Assembly: GCF_003797825.1 (NCBI RefSeq)
Contig: NZ_RKME01000030.1
Location: forward strand, 1 to 60,127
Origin: Gordonia sp. OPL2
GTDB lineage: Bacteria; Actinomycetota; Actinomycetes; Mycobacteriales; Mycobacteriaceae
Reading direction: 5' to 3'
DNA: 60,127 nucleotides
In this document: one piece after another, positions 9,143-17,864 of the stretch
Layout of the letters: every line of letters begins with the position of its first letter
Numbering within the stretch: the first letter of the stretch is position 1
The notes under the pieces: generated by a model
What the model saw: only the letters and a program-made list of their open reading frames with translations
What the model was told of the DNA's origin: nothing
Database searches by the model: none
Made by a program: the position numbers and the translations under genes

Positions 9143-9206
9143 GTAGACGAGTATCCATTGTCGCGTCGTCGGCGACGACGACACGGCCATCCTGCGGCGA
9201 TCGCGG

Positions 9207-9941
9207 TCAGTGGCCGTCCTTCTCGAGAAACCTCGGATGGTCCAGACGCCACGTGACCGCGGCGATGATCACGGCGATCGCGGCCAGCGTCAACAACGAG
9301 TTGCGTTCGTCGAACGCGTTGAAGAGGAGCCCGCCGACGGCTGCTCCGACCAGGAATCCCGCGTAGGTACTCGCGTGGGCGACCCATCCCCAGCGCTTCT
9401 TGCCGGCGATGTGCAGTCCAACGCCCTGACCGATCTTGACCAGCGTCCCGGTCACATACGACAACGGCATCACGACTTCGCCCTTGCGGCTGATCGACGT
9501 GTTGAGGGCCCCGAGCCCGAAAGCGAGGCAGAGGACGGGCGCGATGCCGAACTCGTCCTTGGGCGAGCTGAGGGCGGCGTCGGACACGGACGCGGCGACC
9601 GTCGACGTGGCGGTGAGGACTGTGGCGCCGTGACGTGCCTTCGTCCAGACGTAGAGCCGGGCAAGCGTCGCGACGATGACACCGAGGACGAAGGTCAGCA
9701 CGGTCACCAATGCTGAGATGCCCAGGGCGTGAGCACCTTTGATGTGCTCGAGGACGAGACGCTCGGTGTTGCCGGTCATGAAGGTGACGTACCAGCCCGA
9801 CGAGTACAACCATGCGGCCGCACCGGTCGCACCGGCGAGGGATGCCAGTACGGCGGCGAGGATCATCTCGCGTCCGTTGTAGAAGGGGCCCAGAAGTTCC
9901 TTGCTCGTTTCGGTGGTGGGTGAGGCGTTGATGGTCGCCAC
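9207..9941 (-). CDS. YoaK/DUF1275 family membrane protein
   Basis: A 244-residue protein with about six hydrophobic helices. It shows the YoaK family features: a small-residue-rich first helix followed by YVTFMTGNTERL near residues 50-61, and GLGALNTSISRKGEVVMPLSYVTGTLVKIG near 140-170. The family's function is not established. It lies 64 bp upstream of the kinase on the same strand and is divergent from the N-demethylase operon across a 262-bp region with an inverted repeat. It might therefore be co-regulated with amine catabolism, which is inference only. Confidence 0.85.
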   Translation of the reverse strand: MATINASPTTETSKELLGPFYNGREMILAAVLASLAGATGAAAWLYSSGWYVTFMTGNTERLVLEHIKGAHALGISALVTVLTFVLGVIVATLARLYVWTKARHGATVLTATSTVAASVSDAALSSPKDEFGIAPVLCLAFGLGALNTSISRKGEVVMPLSYVTGTLVKIGQGVGLHIAGKKRWGWVAHASTYAGFLVGAAVGGLLFNAFDERNSLLTLAAIAVIIAAVTWRLDHPRFLEKDGH

Positions 9942-10082
9942 GTGTCGACTCCAGTCGTATCGATGATCGAACGGCGGTCCTCACCAGCCCACCCGAAGGC
10001 TCAGCGGAGTGCCACGTGAATCCGGACACAGGAGTGACAGTCGGCAGCCGTCGTCACGTCCACCTCAGGTGAATCATGTTTT

Positions 10083-10157
10083 ACATCAGTAAACGACCAT
10101 GTCATCGGGCCGTAACACCGACTGGGTTTCATGACAACGAACAAAGTCTACTGATGT
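10083..10157. promoter_or_regulatory. inverted repeat pair in the divergent promoter of the demethylase operon
   Basis: ACATCAGTA at 10,083-10,091 and its exact complement TACTGATGT at 10,149-10,157 flank a 57-bp segment 46 bp before the cupin start. The left half is itself part of a smaller palindrome, TTTAC-ATCA-GTAAA. Two half-sites 66 bp apart suit a regulator that binds both to loop or bracket a promoter. No regulator gene adjoins. Confidence 0.45.
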
Positions 10158-10203
10158 TAGCCACCGATTCCGGTGGGTCAGAACAACGATCTGGAGGACC
10201 GAC

Positions 10204-10590
10204 ATGACCGTCGAGAGCACCGACACCGCCACACCGTTCCTGGTGACCGCCGGCGCGTGGGAGAACCTGCCTCGCATGGCCGAGTCAGAATATCCCGGGA
10301 CCGAGGGATTCATCGGCGACGTCTACGAGAACCCGCAGGGCAGTGTCATGTGCTCCGGATACTTCGAACTCCACCACACGGACGCACCCCTGTACTACGA
10401 GTACGAGTACGACGAGATGAAGGTCGTTCTCGAGGGTGAGTTCCTTCTGGAGAACAAGGAGACCGGACAGACCCAGATCGCGAAGGCCAAGGACGCGATC
10501 TTCTTCCCCAAGGGATCGAAGATCTACTTCAGCACACCGAGCCATGCCCTGGCGTTCTACGCCGGGCACCGCGACGCCGACCTCCTCTGA
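10204..10590 (+). CDS. cupin domain protein, EutQ-like, first gene of the demethylase operon
   Basis: A 128-residue single cupin. The barrel strands are visible in YYEYEYDEMKVVLEGEFLLEN near 62-82 and DAIFFPKGSKIYFSTPSHALAFY near 97-119, resembling the EutQ-type cupins. The usual HxH metal motif is replaced by acidic and aromatic residues (YEYEYDEMKVVLEG), so a classical metal site is uncertain. Its stop is 6 bases before the DmmA-like gene, so it is co-transcribed. It could bind a ligand or act as a small accessory enzyme of amine breakdown; no reaction can be assigned. Confidence 0.8.
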   Translation: MTVESTDTATPFLVTAGAWENLPRMAESEYPGTEGFIGDVYENPQGSVMCSGYFELHHTDAPLYYEYEYDEMKVVLEGEFLLENKETGQTQIAKAKDAIFFPKGSKIYFSTPSHALAFYAGHRDADLL

Positions 10591-10596
10591 GGGGCC

Positions 10597-11148
10597 ATGT
10601 CGCAGATCGCATTCTCGAGCATCCCGACGTGGGCCCGTCCCGGGGCGTCAGCCGACGACACCGAACTGCCGTCGAACTCGGGCCGGTCCTACCTCCTGCT
10701 CGGCGTCGGGGACGCGACGGGCGACGGCATGAGGCGATGGGTGCAGGCGCTGCCCGACGGCACTGCCCTGCAGGCCATGACCTTCGACGACACCGAGTCC
10801 GCCGCGCAGGCGCTGCGCGATGAGCTGGCGCGGGCGCGCGTCGGGTTCCGCCTGGTCATCGTCGCTCCCGCCGGCGCCGCTCTGGCGCTGCGCGGGGTGG
10901 CGACGTCGGCCGGTCTCGAGGATGACGAGATCCACGTGACGACCGCCGGTGCAGGGGTCATCGAGATCTTCTGTTCGCACTGCGGGGCGATCACATCCAC
11001 GGTCGCCGCGGTCGACGACGTCGTCGACTGCGGCGGCTGTGACCGTCATCTTCTCGTCTATCACCACGTCTCGCGTCGAAGCGGCCGATACCTCGGCTTC
11101 ATGGTCGACGCCGAAGCGCCCGCGACCGCCGGAGGTTCCCTGTCGTGA
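10597..11148 (+). CDS. dmmA: dimethylamine monooxygenase subunit DmmA-like
   Basis: A 183-residue small subunit of the oxidative N-demethylase. The first 120 residues form an alternating alpha/beta region. The C-terminus is a zinc-ribbon-like module with Cys126, Cys129, Cys145 and Cys148 (CX2C-X15-CX2C), followed by the tail HHVSRRSGRYLGF. A second copy of this domain, with the same cysteine spacing, forms the C-terminus of the protein encoded at 12,131-13,708. In characterised systems such a subunit associates with the reductase and heme subunits that turn dimethylamine into methylamine and formaldehyde. The GTG of the next gene overlaps its TGA by 4 bases, which indicates translational coupling. 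The Dmm subunit lettering is from memory. Confidence 0.72.
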   Translation: MSQIAFSSIPTWARPGASADDTELPSNSGRSYLLLGVGDATGDGMRRWVQALPDGTALQAMTFDDTESAAQALRDELARARVGFRLVIVAPAGAALALRGVATSAGLEDDEIHVTTAGAGVIEIFCSHCGAITSTVAAVDDVVDCGGCDRHLLVYHHVSRRSGRYLGFMVDAEAPATAGGSLS

Positions 11149-12134
11149 CAGCCACCATCCCCGGGGCCCCCGTCGACGATGTGCGGGCCCGGAGCTCGCG
11201 CCGCACGCTGATCGTCACCGATATCGTCGACGCTGCAACAGGAATACGCAGTTTCACGTTAGCGGCACCCGATGGCGCGGTCCTCCCCGGATTCGTGCCG
11301 GGCAGCCACCTGATCGTGGGTGCCGGCGACTGCACCAACGCCTACAGTCTGACCAACGACGGGGTCGCTCCCACCAGTTACCAGATCTCCGTATTGCGTC
11401 TGGCCGACGGCAACGGCGGATCACGCTGGATGCACGACATGCTGTCGGTGGGGGACGCGGTCGAGGTCGAGCTGCCACGCAGCGCCTTCCCGCCGGCGGC
11501 CCGGGCGACGAAACATCTGCTCGTCGCCGGCGGTATCGGTGTGACGCCCATCCTGTCGCATCTGCGGGCGGCGACCCGTTGGAATCGAGATGTCCAGGTC
11601 CTCTACACCTTTCGGCCCGGCTGCGGGGCGCACGTCGATGAGATCATCGCGCTCGCGGGCCGGGAGGCCGAGTTGTTCGTCGATCAGTCCGCGTTCACCG
11701 AACGCCTCACCGCCACATTGGCCGATCAGCCGATCGGCACGCACCTGTACCTGTGCGGTCCGTCCGGCATGATCGATCACGTCGTCGCGACCGCACGCGG
11801 CCAGGGATGGCCGGAGTCGCGGATTCACCTCGAACGATTCGGTGCCGACGCGCTCGACGCCGGGGAACCGTTCACCGTGCGGCTCACCGAATCCGGCCTG
11901 ACCGTCGATATCCCCTCCGGGACATCGGTTCTGGAAGCCCTGGAGGGCAACGGGATCGCGGTGGCCAACCGCTGCCGCCAGGGCGTCTGCGGAGAGTGCC
12001 GGATCCCACTGTCCGCAGGCACCGCCGACCACCGAGACCTGTACTTGTCCGACGACGAGAAGTCCGCCGGCGACGCGTTCATGCCGTGCGTCTCGCGTGC
12101 GGCCGCCGGATGCACCCTGGAGGTACCCCTGTGA
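11145..12134 (+). CDS. FMN reductase with C-terminal 2Fe-2S ferredoxin domain (set 1)
   Basis: A 329-residue phthalate-dioxygenase-reductase-type protein. The flavin-binding domain contains NAYSLTND near residue 65, the NAD(P)H-binding domain has GGIGVTPILSHL near 127-138, and the C-terminal plant-type ferredoxin carries CRQGVCGEC with a further distal Cys (CVSRA). It should pass electrons one at a time from NAD(P)H through FMN and the iron-sulfur cluster to the heme demethylase. It starts with GTG overlapping the previous stop (GTGA), and its own TGA overlaps the GTG of the next gene. A paralogue with the same layout is encoded at 13,705-14,754. Confidence 0.85.
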   Translation: MTATIPGAPVDDVRARSSRRTLIVTDIVDAATGIRSFTLAAPDGAVLPGFVPGSHLIVGAGDCTNAYSLTNDGVAPTSYQISVLRLADGNGGSRWMHDMLSVGDAVEVELPRSAFPPAARATKHLLVAGGIGVTPILSHLRAATRWNRDVQVLYTFRPGCGAHVDEIIALAGREAELFVDQSAFTERLTATLADQPIGTHLYLCGPSGMIDHVVATARGQGWPESRIHLERFGADALDAGEPFTVRLTESGLTVDIPSGTSVLEALEGNGIAVANRCRQGVCGECRIPLSAGTADHRDLYLSDDEKSAGDAFMPCVSRAAAGCTLEVPL

Positions 12135-13708
12135 CCATCACGTCCCCGGCCTCGACCGGGTCGGACCCAGCCACTGTCGAGGCCGAGCTCGTCGCCGGCT
12201 TCCCGTTTCCGTTCGTCGACGACCGATACAGATACAGCACCAACGTCGAGCCGGCCCACCAGCCTGCTGCGACTGCCGCCGGGCAGTGGGGCGATGGAGT
12301 GATCGACGTCGACAGCGAGTATCGACACGAGATCGCCGAGCGTGCAACGATTCTCGCGGCCGACACCACTCGGCATGCCGTCCTCCCGCACATGCGGCCG
12401 GCCACCTGGGACGCCATGGTCACCATCATGACCGAACTCGCGACCACCTATCCGGACCACTTCGCGCTGCATCGGTCCGGGGCGGACTGGCGTTGGGAGA
12501 ACTCGCTGCTGGCGATCGACCAGACCTTCGTCTACGGCGACGACACGACGCTGCCCACCGACCCGCTCGACTACATCTGCGGACAGATCCAGGAGGACGT
12601 CGTACTGCTCGACCAACGCGACGGGCAGCTGTTCGCCGATGCTGGCGTGGTCACGTTCGCCGCGGACTGGAGTTTCGGGTTCGACGTCGGGATGAGTTTC
12701 CTCGAGATCCACGGACCCGTTCCCCGCGTGCGACGCGAAGGCGTGATCACCCGCGCACACGAGTTCATCAAGCGCCTGCAACCGCACCAGCCGTACCGGC
12801 GCACCAATTGGACTCTGACGATCGGCCGCCGGCTCGATGTCTCGACCGAGCGGTACCCCGAGTGGGGACCGGATCGCGAGACCATCCAGCAGGTCGACGA
12901 CGAGACCTTCGGTCGTCTGGTGCACCTGCGGGTGGAGGTGCAGCATCTCATCCGGCTCCCGGACTCAGGGGCGGTGATGTTCCTGATCCGCACGTACATG
13001 CTGCCGCTCGAAACGCTGGCCACCATCGATCCGTGGCGAGTACGGGCAGCCGAGGTCTTCGACGAACTCCCCGACGACATGGCCGATTACAAGGGTGTCA
13101 TCAAGTACCGAGCGCGCGCCGCGCAGTGGCTCCGTGATGCCGGACCGGCGGTCTCGGCCGAGTCGACGCCGGATGCCGCCGTGCCGGACGAACGACCCGG
13201 GGACGGGCTGCCGCTCTGGCCCGCGGCGCCGGAGGCCGTCGACGAGTCGGGTGCCTCGTTCCTGATCGTCGCGATCGGCGGGGAGCCGATGGTCGGTGTG
13301 GTGTCGCGCGGCTGGGTCTCCGCTGCGGAGGCGATCGGTCCGACACGGCTCGTCGTCCTGGACACGCTGACCTCGCCTGCCGACAGGGGCGCTCTCGCCG
13401 AGGCGTTGGCGGTCACCACCACCGGCGCGCGCGTCCACGTCGTCGGCGGTCAGTACGACGTCATGACCGCGTTGTCGACGGCCCGGGACCACGGAGCCCT
13501 CGCCGCAGAGCTGTCCGCCTTCGTCGTGCACACCCGTGATCTGCCGCTGTACTGTGCCCATTGCCGGGATACCTTCCGTGTCGACGGGGCGCCCGGGGCC
13601 GTCGTCGACTGTCCGGGATGCGCGCGCCGAGTAGAGATCCACGCACACCACTCCGCCTCGCGCGGCGGCTTTCTCGCCTCCGCCTCCGACGCGGAGGTCG
13701 GCGAGTGA
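12131..13708 (+). CDS. heme-dependent oxidative N-demethylase fused to a DmmA-like domain
   Basis: A 525-residue two-part protein. Residues 1-337 form a heme-dependent oxidative N-demethylase subunit (DUF3445 type) sharing with the gene at 14,751 the blocks RYSTNVEPA, FDVGMSFLEIHGPVPR, YRRTNWTL and RLPDSGAVMFLIRTYM. Residues 338-360 are a Pro/Glu/Asp-rich linker. Residues 361-525 are a DmmA-like domain with Cys475, Cys478, Cys494 and Cys497 in the same CX2C-X15-CX2C spacing as the separate 183-residue protein encoded at 10,597. The heme part should oxidise an N-methyl group with O2 and reductase electrons, releasing formaldehyde. GTGA overlaps couple it on both sides. The fusion appears to join the last gene of one module with the first gene of its duplicate. 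Confidence 0.8.
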   Translation: MTITSPASTGSDPATVEAELVAGFPFPFVDDRYRYSTNVEPAHQPAATAAGQWGDGVIDVDSEYRHEIAERATILAADTTRHAVLPHMRPATWDAMVTIMTELATTYPDHFALHRSGADWRWENSLLAIDQTFVYGDDTTLPTDPLDYICGQIQEDVVLLDQRDGQLFADAGVVTFAADWSFGFDVGMSFLEIHGPVPRVRREGVITRAHEFIKRLQPHQPYRRTNWTLTIGRRLDVSTERYPEWGPDRETIQQVDDETFGRLVHLRVEVQHLIRLPDSGAVMFLIRTYMLPLETLATIDPWRVRAAEVFDELPDDMADYKGVIKYRARAAQWLRDAGPAVSAESTPDAAVPDERPGDGLPLWPAAPEAVDESGASFLIVAIGGEPMVGVVSRGWVSAAEAIGPTRLVVLDTLTSPADRGALAEALAVTTTGARVHVVGGQYDVMTALSTARDHGALAAELSAFVVHTRDLPLYCAHCRDTFRVDGAPGAVVDCPGCARRVEIHAHHSASRGGFLASASDAEVGE

Positions 13709-14754
13709 CGCTGCTGTCCGACACGCCACCTGCGGCCGGCACACGGTCGGCGACACCACCGGATCGCCAACAGCCGACCCGACAGCACCCGGGTCATCAG
13801 CACCCGGGCTACCGCACCGGTCCGCGGACGATGCGGGTCGTCCAGGTCACCGCCCTGACGCCCGAGATCAGCCATGTCAGGCTGGTCTCCGCCGACGGGT
13901 CACCCCTGGCGTCCTATCAGCCGGGCAGTCACCTGATCGTGGGTGCGGGCGCGCATCGCAACGCGTACTCGCTCGTCGACGACGGGATGCTTCCGTCCAG
14001 CTATGGCATCTCCGTGCTCCGGCGCGGCGCGGGCGGCGGCTCGGACTGGCTGCACGACAACGTCGTCGAGGGTGGGCTCCTCGATGTCGAAGGGCCGCGA
14101 TCGATGTTCGCGCCGGTGTGGGATCAGCGGCACGCCCTGTTGGTGGCCGGCGGGATCGGGATCACCCCCATCTTGTCGCACGCACGGTCGTTGGCCCGGC
14201 GGGGCGCAACAGCCGACATCGTCTACTCCTATCGTCCCGGTCACGCCGCTCATCTCGACGAGTTGCGTTCACTCGGAGATGATTCCGGTCTGACCCTGTT
14301 CGAGGTGTCCGGCGCAGACGACACGAGGTGGCTGCTCGCCGACCGCTTCGGCGCGCAGCCACTGGGCACCCACGCCTATGCGTGCGGGCCCGCCGCCATG
14401 CTCGACACCTATACCGCCGCCGCGGAGCTGGCCGGATGGCCGGCGGCGCGCGTGCACCTCGAACGGTTCGCCGCTCCCGAACAGGAACCGGGAGAGCCGT
14501 TCTCGGTGCGCGTCGCCTCGACTGGCGCGGTGATCGACGTGCCCGCCGGAGTGTCACTGCTGCAGCGGATGCTCGACCACGGGCTCCCCGTTGCGAATCT
14601 GTGCCGGCAGGGAGTGTGCGGTGAGTGCCGCATCGGAGTCCGATCCGGTGTCATCGAACACCGGGACTTCGTGTTGACCGACGACGAGCGGGATGCCGGC
14701 GACAGCATGCTGTGCTGCGTCTCCCGCGGTGAGGACATCGAGGTGGACCTATGA
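13705..14754 (+). CDS. FMN reductase with C-terminal 2Fe-2S ferredoxin domain (set 2)
   Basis: A 349-residue paralogue of the reductase encoded at 11,145. It has an additional N-terminal stretch of about 40 residues rich in Gln, His and Pro (QQPTRQHPGHQHPGY). The flavin site NAYSLVDD, the nucleotide site GGIGITPILSHA and the cluster motif CRQGVCGEC are all intact, so it should be active. Start and stop both overlap the neighbouring genes by 4 bases (GTGA at 13,705-13,708, ATGA at 14,751-14,754). It presumably serves the second demethylase. The His-rich lead is absent from set 1. Confidence 0.85.
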   Translation: MTLLSDTPPAAGTRSATPPDRQQPTRQHPGHQHPGYRTGPRTMRVVQVTALTPEISHVRLVSADGSPLASYQPGSHLIVGAGAHRNAYSLVDDGMLPSSYGISVLRRGAGGGSDWLHDNVVEGGLLDVEGPRSMFAPVWDQRHALLVAGGIGITPILSHARSLARRGATADIVYSYRPGHAAHLDELRSLGDDSGLTLFEVSGADDTRWLLADRFGAQPLGTHAYACGPAAMLDTYTAAAELAGWPAARVHLERFAAPEQEPGEPFSVRVASTGAVIDVPAGVSLLQRMLDHGLPVANLCRQGVCGECRIGVRSGVIEHRDFVLTDDERDAGDSMLCCVSRGEDIEVDL

Positions 14755-15734
14755 CGACCACCGTGGATCACCTGGCGAATCTGCCCTGGCCGTTCCCGGA
14801 TGAGCTCGAGGAGTTCCGCTACAGCGTCAATGTCGAGCCGGCGCGGATACCCCGCGCGACCCGCGGCGGCGAATGGGGAAGAAACATCGTCGATCTCGGT
14901 GGGATCGAGTATCCGACGATCATGGCCGAGCGTCGTCGCATCCTCGATGCGGACCCGCACCGGGTCAAGGTCCGGCCCGGGATGGAACTCGCGTGTTGGG
15001 ATCTGTTGCTCTATTACCTCCGTGACCTCGCGTTGAGCCATCCCGACGCGATGCACCTGACCGAGTACGGGGATGCCCGCTTCCACTGGCGCAATGATCT
15101 TCTCGGAACCGATCAGTATTTCGTGCTGGGTGTGGACTCGTCGCTGCCGAACGGTCCGCTCGACTTCCTCGCCCGGGAGGTTCCCGACGATCTGTTGCTG
15201 GTGATCGAGCGTGACGGGCACCTCTATTTCGATGCGGGAGCCGTCACCTTCGCCGCGGCCTGGTCGGTGTCCTTCGACGTCGGTATGGACATGTACGAGA
15301 TCCACGCTCCCGTACCGGGTCTCACCCGGCAGGGGATCGTGGCGCGGGCCGAGCAATTCCTCCGCCGACTCCCCGCCGACCAGGTGTACCGACGGGTCAA
15401 CTGGACGTTGTCCGCGTCGGATTCACCGAAACTCGACGTGAGTCTGGAGGAGCTGCCCGAATGGTCCGGTGACATCCCGCAGATGTTGCAGGACAGGGAC
15501 TTCGACCGAGTGCACCTGCGCATCGAACTCGAGCACTTCATCCGGCTCCCGATGACCGGAGCCGTCACCTTCAACATCCGCACCTTCATGGCCTCGCTCG
15601 CGGAGATCAGGCGCATCCCGGAATGGGCCGGCCAACTCGCCACCGTCATCGAGTCGCTCAGCGAGCCGATCGCCGCCTACAAGGGCTTCCTGGGCTATCG
15701 CGACCACGTCGTCGCACATCTTCGCGGACAGTGA
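14751..15734 (+). CDS. heme-dependent oxidative N-demethylase catalytic subunit (set 2)
   Basis: A 327-residue stand-alone heme demethylase subunit. In this family the heme sits in a PAS-like fold and supports oxygen-dependent removal of N-methyl groups; dimethylamine is a proposed natural substrate. It shares with the N-terminal half of the protein encoded at 12,131 the blocks RYSVNVEPARIPRA, FDVGMDMYEIHAPVPG, YRRVNWTLS and RLPMTGAVTFNIRTFM, and lacks the C-terminal zinc-ribbon domain. It is the last of five genes joined by 4-base overlaps. The transporter gene follows after 61 bp. Two diverged catalytic subunits in one operon suggest two amine substrates or a heteromeric enzyme. Confidence 0.8.
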   Translation: MTTTVDHLANLPWPFPDELEEFRYSVNVEPARIPRATRGGEWGRNIVDLGGIEYPTIMAERRRILDADPHRVKVRPGMELACWDLLLYYLRDLALSHPDAMHLTEYGDARFHWRNDLLGTDQYFVLGVDSSLPNGPLDFLAREVPDDLLLVIERDGHLYFDAGAVTFAAAWSVSFDVGMDMYEIHAPVPGLTRQGIVARAEQFLRRLPADQVYRRVNWTLSASDSPKLDVSLEELPEWSGDIPQMLQDRDFDRVHLRIELEHFIRLPMTGAVTFNIRTFMASLAEIRRIPEWAGQLATVIESLSEPIAAYKGFLGYRDHVVAHLRGQ

Positions 15735-15795
15735 CGTCCGCCTCAGTTTGTCCCTTCGATTTGTCTGTCCCACAACATGACCCGAGGATTCTTGA

Positions 15796-17145
15796 ATGGA
15801 ACCCATACTCGCCGCCAACGCCGATCTGGCGTGGATGCTCGCGGCATTTGTCTTTGTGCTGCTGATGTTTCCCGGCCTAGCCCTCTACTACGGGGGTATG
15901 GTCGGGTCACGCAACGTCCTGAACATGATGACCATGGTGATGGTCACCCTGGGCATCACGAGCGTGCTCTATGTGCTCTACGGCTACGGTCTCGTGTCGG
16001 GACCGTCGGTGAACGACTGGGGCATCATCGGTAATCCGATGGACTACATCGGTCTCGGGTCGAACATGGCCGACGACGGCTCGGGCAGCACTCAGGTGTT
16101 GTACTTCGCGGCCTGGTTCATCCTGTTCGCCGCGATCACCATCGCCATCGTCGCCAGCGGTGCGGCCGGCCGGATGAAGTTCTCCGCTTGGCTGGTCTTC
16201 GCGCCGATCTGGCTGACTCTGGTGTACTTTCCGGTCGCGCACTGGGTGTTCGCCGCCGACGGTGACGGCATCAGCGGTGGATTCCTGTTGAACGACATCG
16301 GCATCCACGACTACGCCGGTGGCACCGCGGTTCACATGAACTCCGGTGTGGCGGCTTTGGCCCTCGCGATGGTGCTCGGCGCCCGCCGCAAACGGATGGA
16401 GCGCCCGAACAACGTGCCGATGGCGTTGCTCGGCGGTGGCATCCTCTGGTTCGGGTGGTTCGGGTTCAACGGCAGCTGCGCTCTCGGTGCCAGCTTCCTC
16501 ACCCAGGTCGTCATCCTCAACACCCTGCTCGCCGGCAGTGCGGGCATGATCGGCTTCTGCCTCATCGAGAAGTGGCGTGAGGGTCATGCCACCTCCCTCG
16601 GCCTGATCACCGGCGCCGTCGCAGGTCTCGTCGGGATCACTCCGGCCGCCAACACCATGACTCCGCTCGGCGCGCTGGGCGTCGGACTGCTCGCCGCGGC
16701 CGTCGTCGCCCTACTGCTCAGCTTCAAGAGCAAGTTCAAGGTCGACGACACCCTGGACGCGTTCGCCGTGCACGGTGTCGGCGGCATCGTCGGCACCCTG
16801 TGCATCGTGTTGTTCGCCTCGGAGTCCGCTCCCGCCGGAGTGCAGGGCATCCTGTTCGGTGGCGACATCGGCATCCTGTGGAAGGAGTTGGCGGGCATCG
16901 TCATCACCTGCACCTACTCCTTCGTCATGACCTGGCTGATCGCGAAGGGGCTCGACAAGGTGATGACCCTGCGCGTCGACGAGGAGACCGAGATGACCGG
17001 ACTCGACTCCACCGTGCACGCCGAGACCGCGTACGAGATCCCCGCAGCCGGAGTGGGACACGCACCGGGCCTGGTCGCGACCGTTCCGCCGAAGGTCGGT
17101 CCGGCGAGTACAGGGGCCGCGGAGCCGATGCCGGTATCCACCTGA
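15796..17145 (+). CDS. amt: ammonium transporter Amt
   Basis: A 449-residue Amt/MEP/Rh channel with eleven hydrophobic helices. Motifs include FPGLALYYGGMVGSRNVLNMM near residues 25-45, DYAGGTAVHMNSGVAAL with the first pore His near 180-196, GFNGSC, and DDTLDAFAVHGVGGIVGT with the second pore His near 318-335. A hydrophilic tail of about 50 residues follows. It conducts ammonium and, in this family, often methylammonium. Directly after the demethylase operon it may import methylated amines or recover released ammonium. ATG 15,796 has GAGG upstream. A strong hairpin lies downstream. Confidence 0.93.
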   Translation: MEPILAANADLAWMLAAFVFVLLMFPGLALYYGGMVGSRNVLNMMTMVMVTLGITSVLYVLYGYGLVSGPSVNDWGIIGNPMDYIGLGSNMADDGSGSTQVLYFAAWFILFAAITIAIVASGAAGRMKFSAWLVFAPIWLTLVYFPVAHWVFAADGDGISGGFLLNDIGIHDYAGGTAVHMNSGVAALALAMVLGARRKRMERPNNVPMALLGGGILWFGWFGFNGSCALGASFLTQVVILNTLLAGSAGMIGFCLIEKWREGHATSLGLITGAVAGLVGITPAANTMTPLGALGVGLLAAAVVALLLSFKSKFKVDDTLDAFAVHGVGGIVGTLCIVLFASESAPAGVQGILFGGDIGILWKELAGIVITCTYSFVMTWLIAKGLDKVMTLRVDEETEMTGLDSTVHAETAYEIPAAGVGHAPGLVATVPPKVGPASTGAAEPMPVST

Positions 17146-17172
17146 TCCACGTCGGCGCCGTTCACGACAGAG

Positions 17173-17206
17173 AGCGGGGGTTCACCGGTCACGGTGGACC
17201 CCCGCT
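17173..17206. terminator. hairpin between amt and a convergent tetR gene
   Basis: Arms 17,173-17,187 and 17,192-17,206 pair over 15 bases with one G-T wobble and a 4-base loop; outer bases CGACAG/CTGTCG extend it with a small bulge. The TetR stop codon lies in the loop. It likely acts in both directions. Confidence 0.75.
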
Positions 17207-17782
17207 GTCGTCTGCCGAGCTCAACGCCCGGAACAACGGCACCGCGCAGACCTCGACGATCTCGGCGATTCCCGCGTCGTCGAGCGACCGGCGCAAGAGC
17301 GTCTCATTGCGCAGCAGATCCATCGGTAATGCCAGCGCTCGCGTGGGGATCGGGGTCGGCCCGAGTTCGCCTCTCTCACGGGCGTGTTCGACGATCGGGC
17401 CGACGACCTCTGCCGACCGACGAAAGATGACCTCCCGCATGGCCTGGGCGGTCGTCTCGTCGGCATCGGAGAGGATGCCGAGGATCATGCCCCGGCCGCG
17501 GTGCGAGAAGAGCGCATTGCCGTCGCGCAACAACTGGGTGAGATCGCCGACCAGCGATCCGGTGTCGGGGGTGTGCAGCGGGGACGAGTCCGCGCCGACC
17601 ATCGACGCGAACACCATCGAGGCCTTGGTCGGCCACCGCCGATACAAGACGGCCTTGCTGGTCTCCGCGGCCGCGGCCACACCTTCGAAGGTCAGTCCGG
17701 CATAGCCGTGTGTCATCAACTCGCTCTGCACGGCGGCATGGATCGCGGCCTCGAGATCGGCGCCCCGGCGTCGTGTTGCCAT
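17189..17782 (-). CDS. TetR family transcriptional regulator
   Basis: A 197-residue TetR protein. The N-terminal helix-turn-helix reads LTFEGVAAAAETSKAVLYRRWPTKASMVFA at about residues 30-60, followed by an all-helical ligand-binding domain. ATG 17,780-17,782 begins MATRRRGADLEAA, the usual family start; a longer frame would run into its own operator-like palindromes. It is divergent from the membrane protein gene at 17,865, and two similar palindromes lie between the starts. It probably represses both genes until an unknown ligand binds. Confidence 0.88.
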   Translation of the reverse strand: MATRRRGADLEAAIHAAVQSELMTHGYAGLTFEGVAAAAETSKAVLYRRWPTKASMVFASMVGADSSPLHTPDTGSLVGDLTQLLRDGNALFSHRGRGMILGILSDADETTAQAMREVIFRRSAEVVGPIVEHARERGELGPTPIPTRALALPMDLLRNETLLRRSLDDAGIAEIVEVCAVPLFRALSSADDSGGPP

Positions 17783-17795
17783 GACTCTCCCTGTA

Positions 17796-17855
17796 AGAAA
17801 CGTTGCGTTTCTAAGCACCATAACTTACCCTCTTAGGAAACGTACCGTCTCTTAA
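17796..17855. promoter_or_regulatory. two TetR-operator-like palindromes
   Basis: AGAAACG-TTG-CGTTTCT at 17,796-17,812 is a perfect 7-bp inverted repeat with 3-base spacer. At 17,833-17,855 TTAGGAAACG-TAC-CGTCTCTTAA repeats the same AAACG-N3-CGT core imperfectly. Both lie in the 82-bp divergent space of the TetR gene and the membrane protein gene. Confidence 0.65.
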
Positions 17856-17864
17856 GGATCTGAC

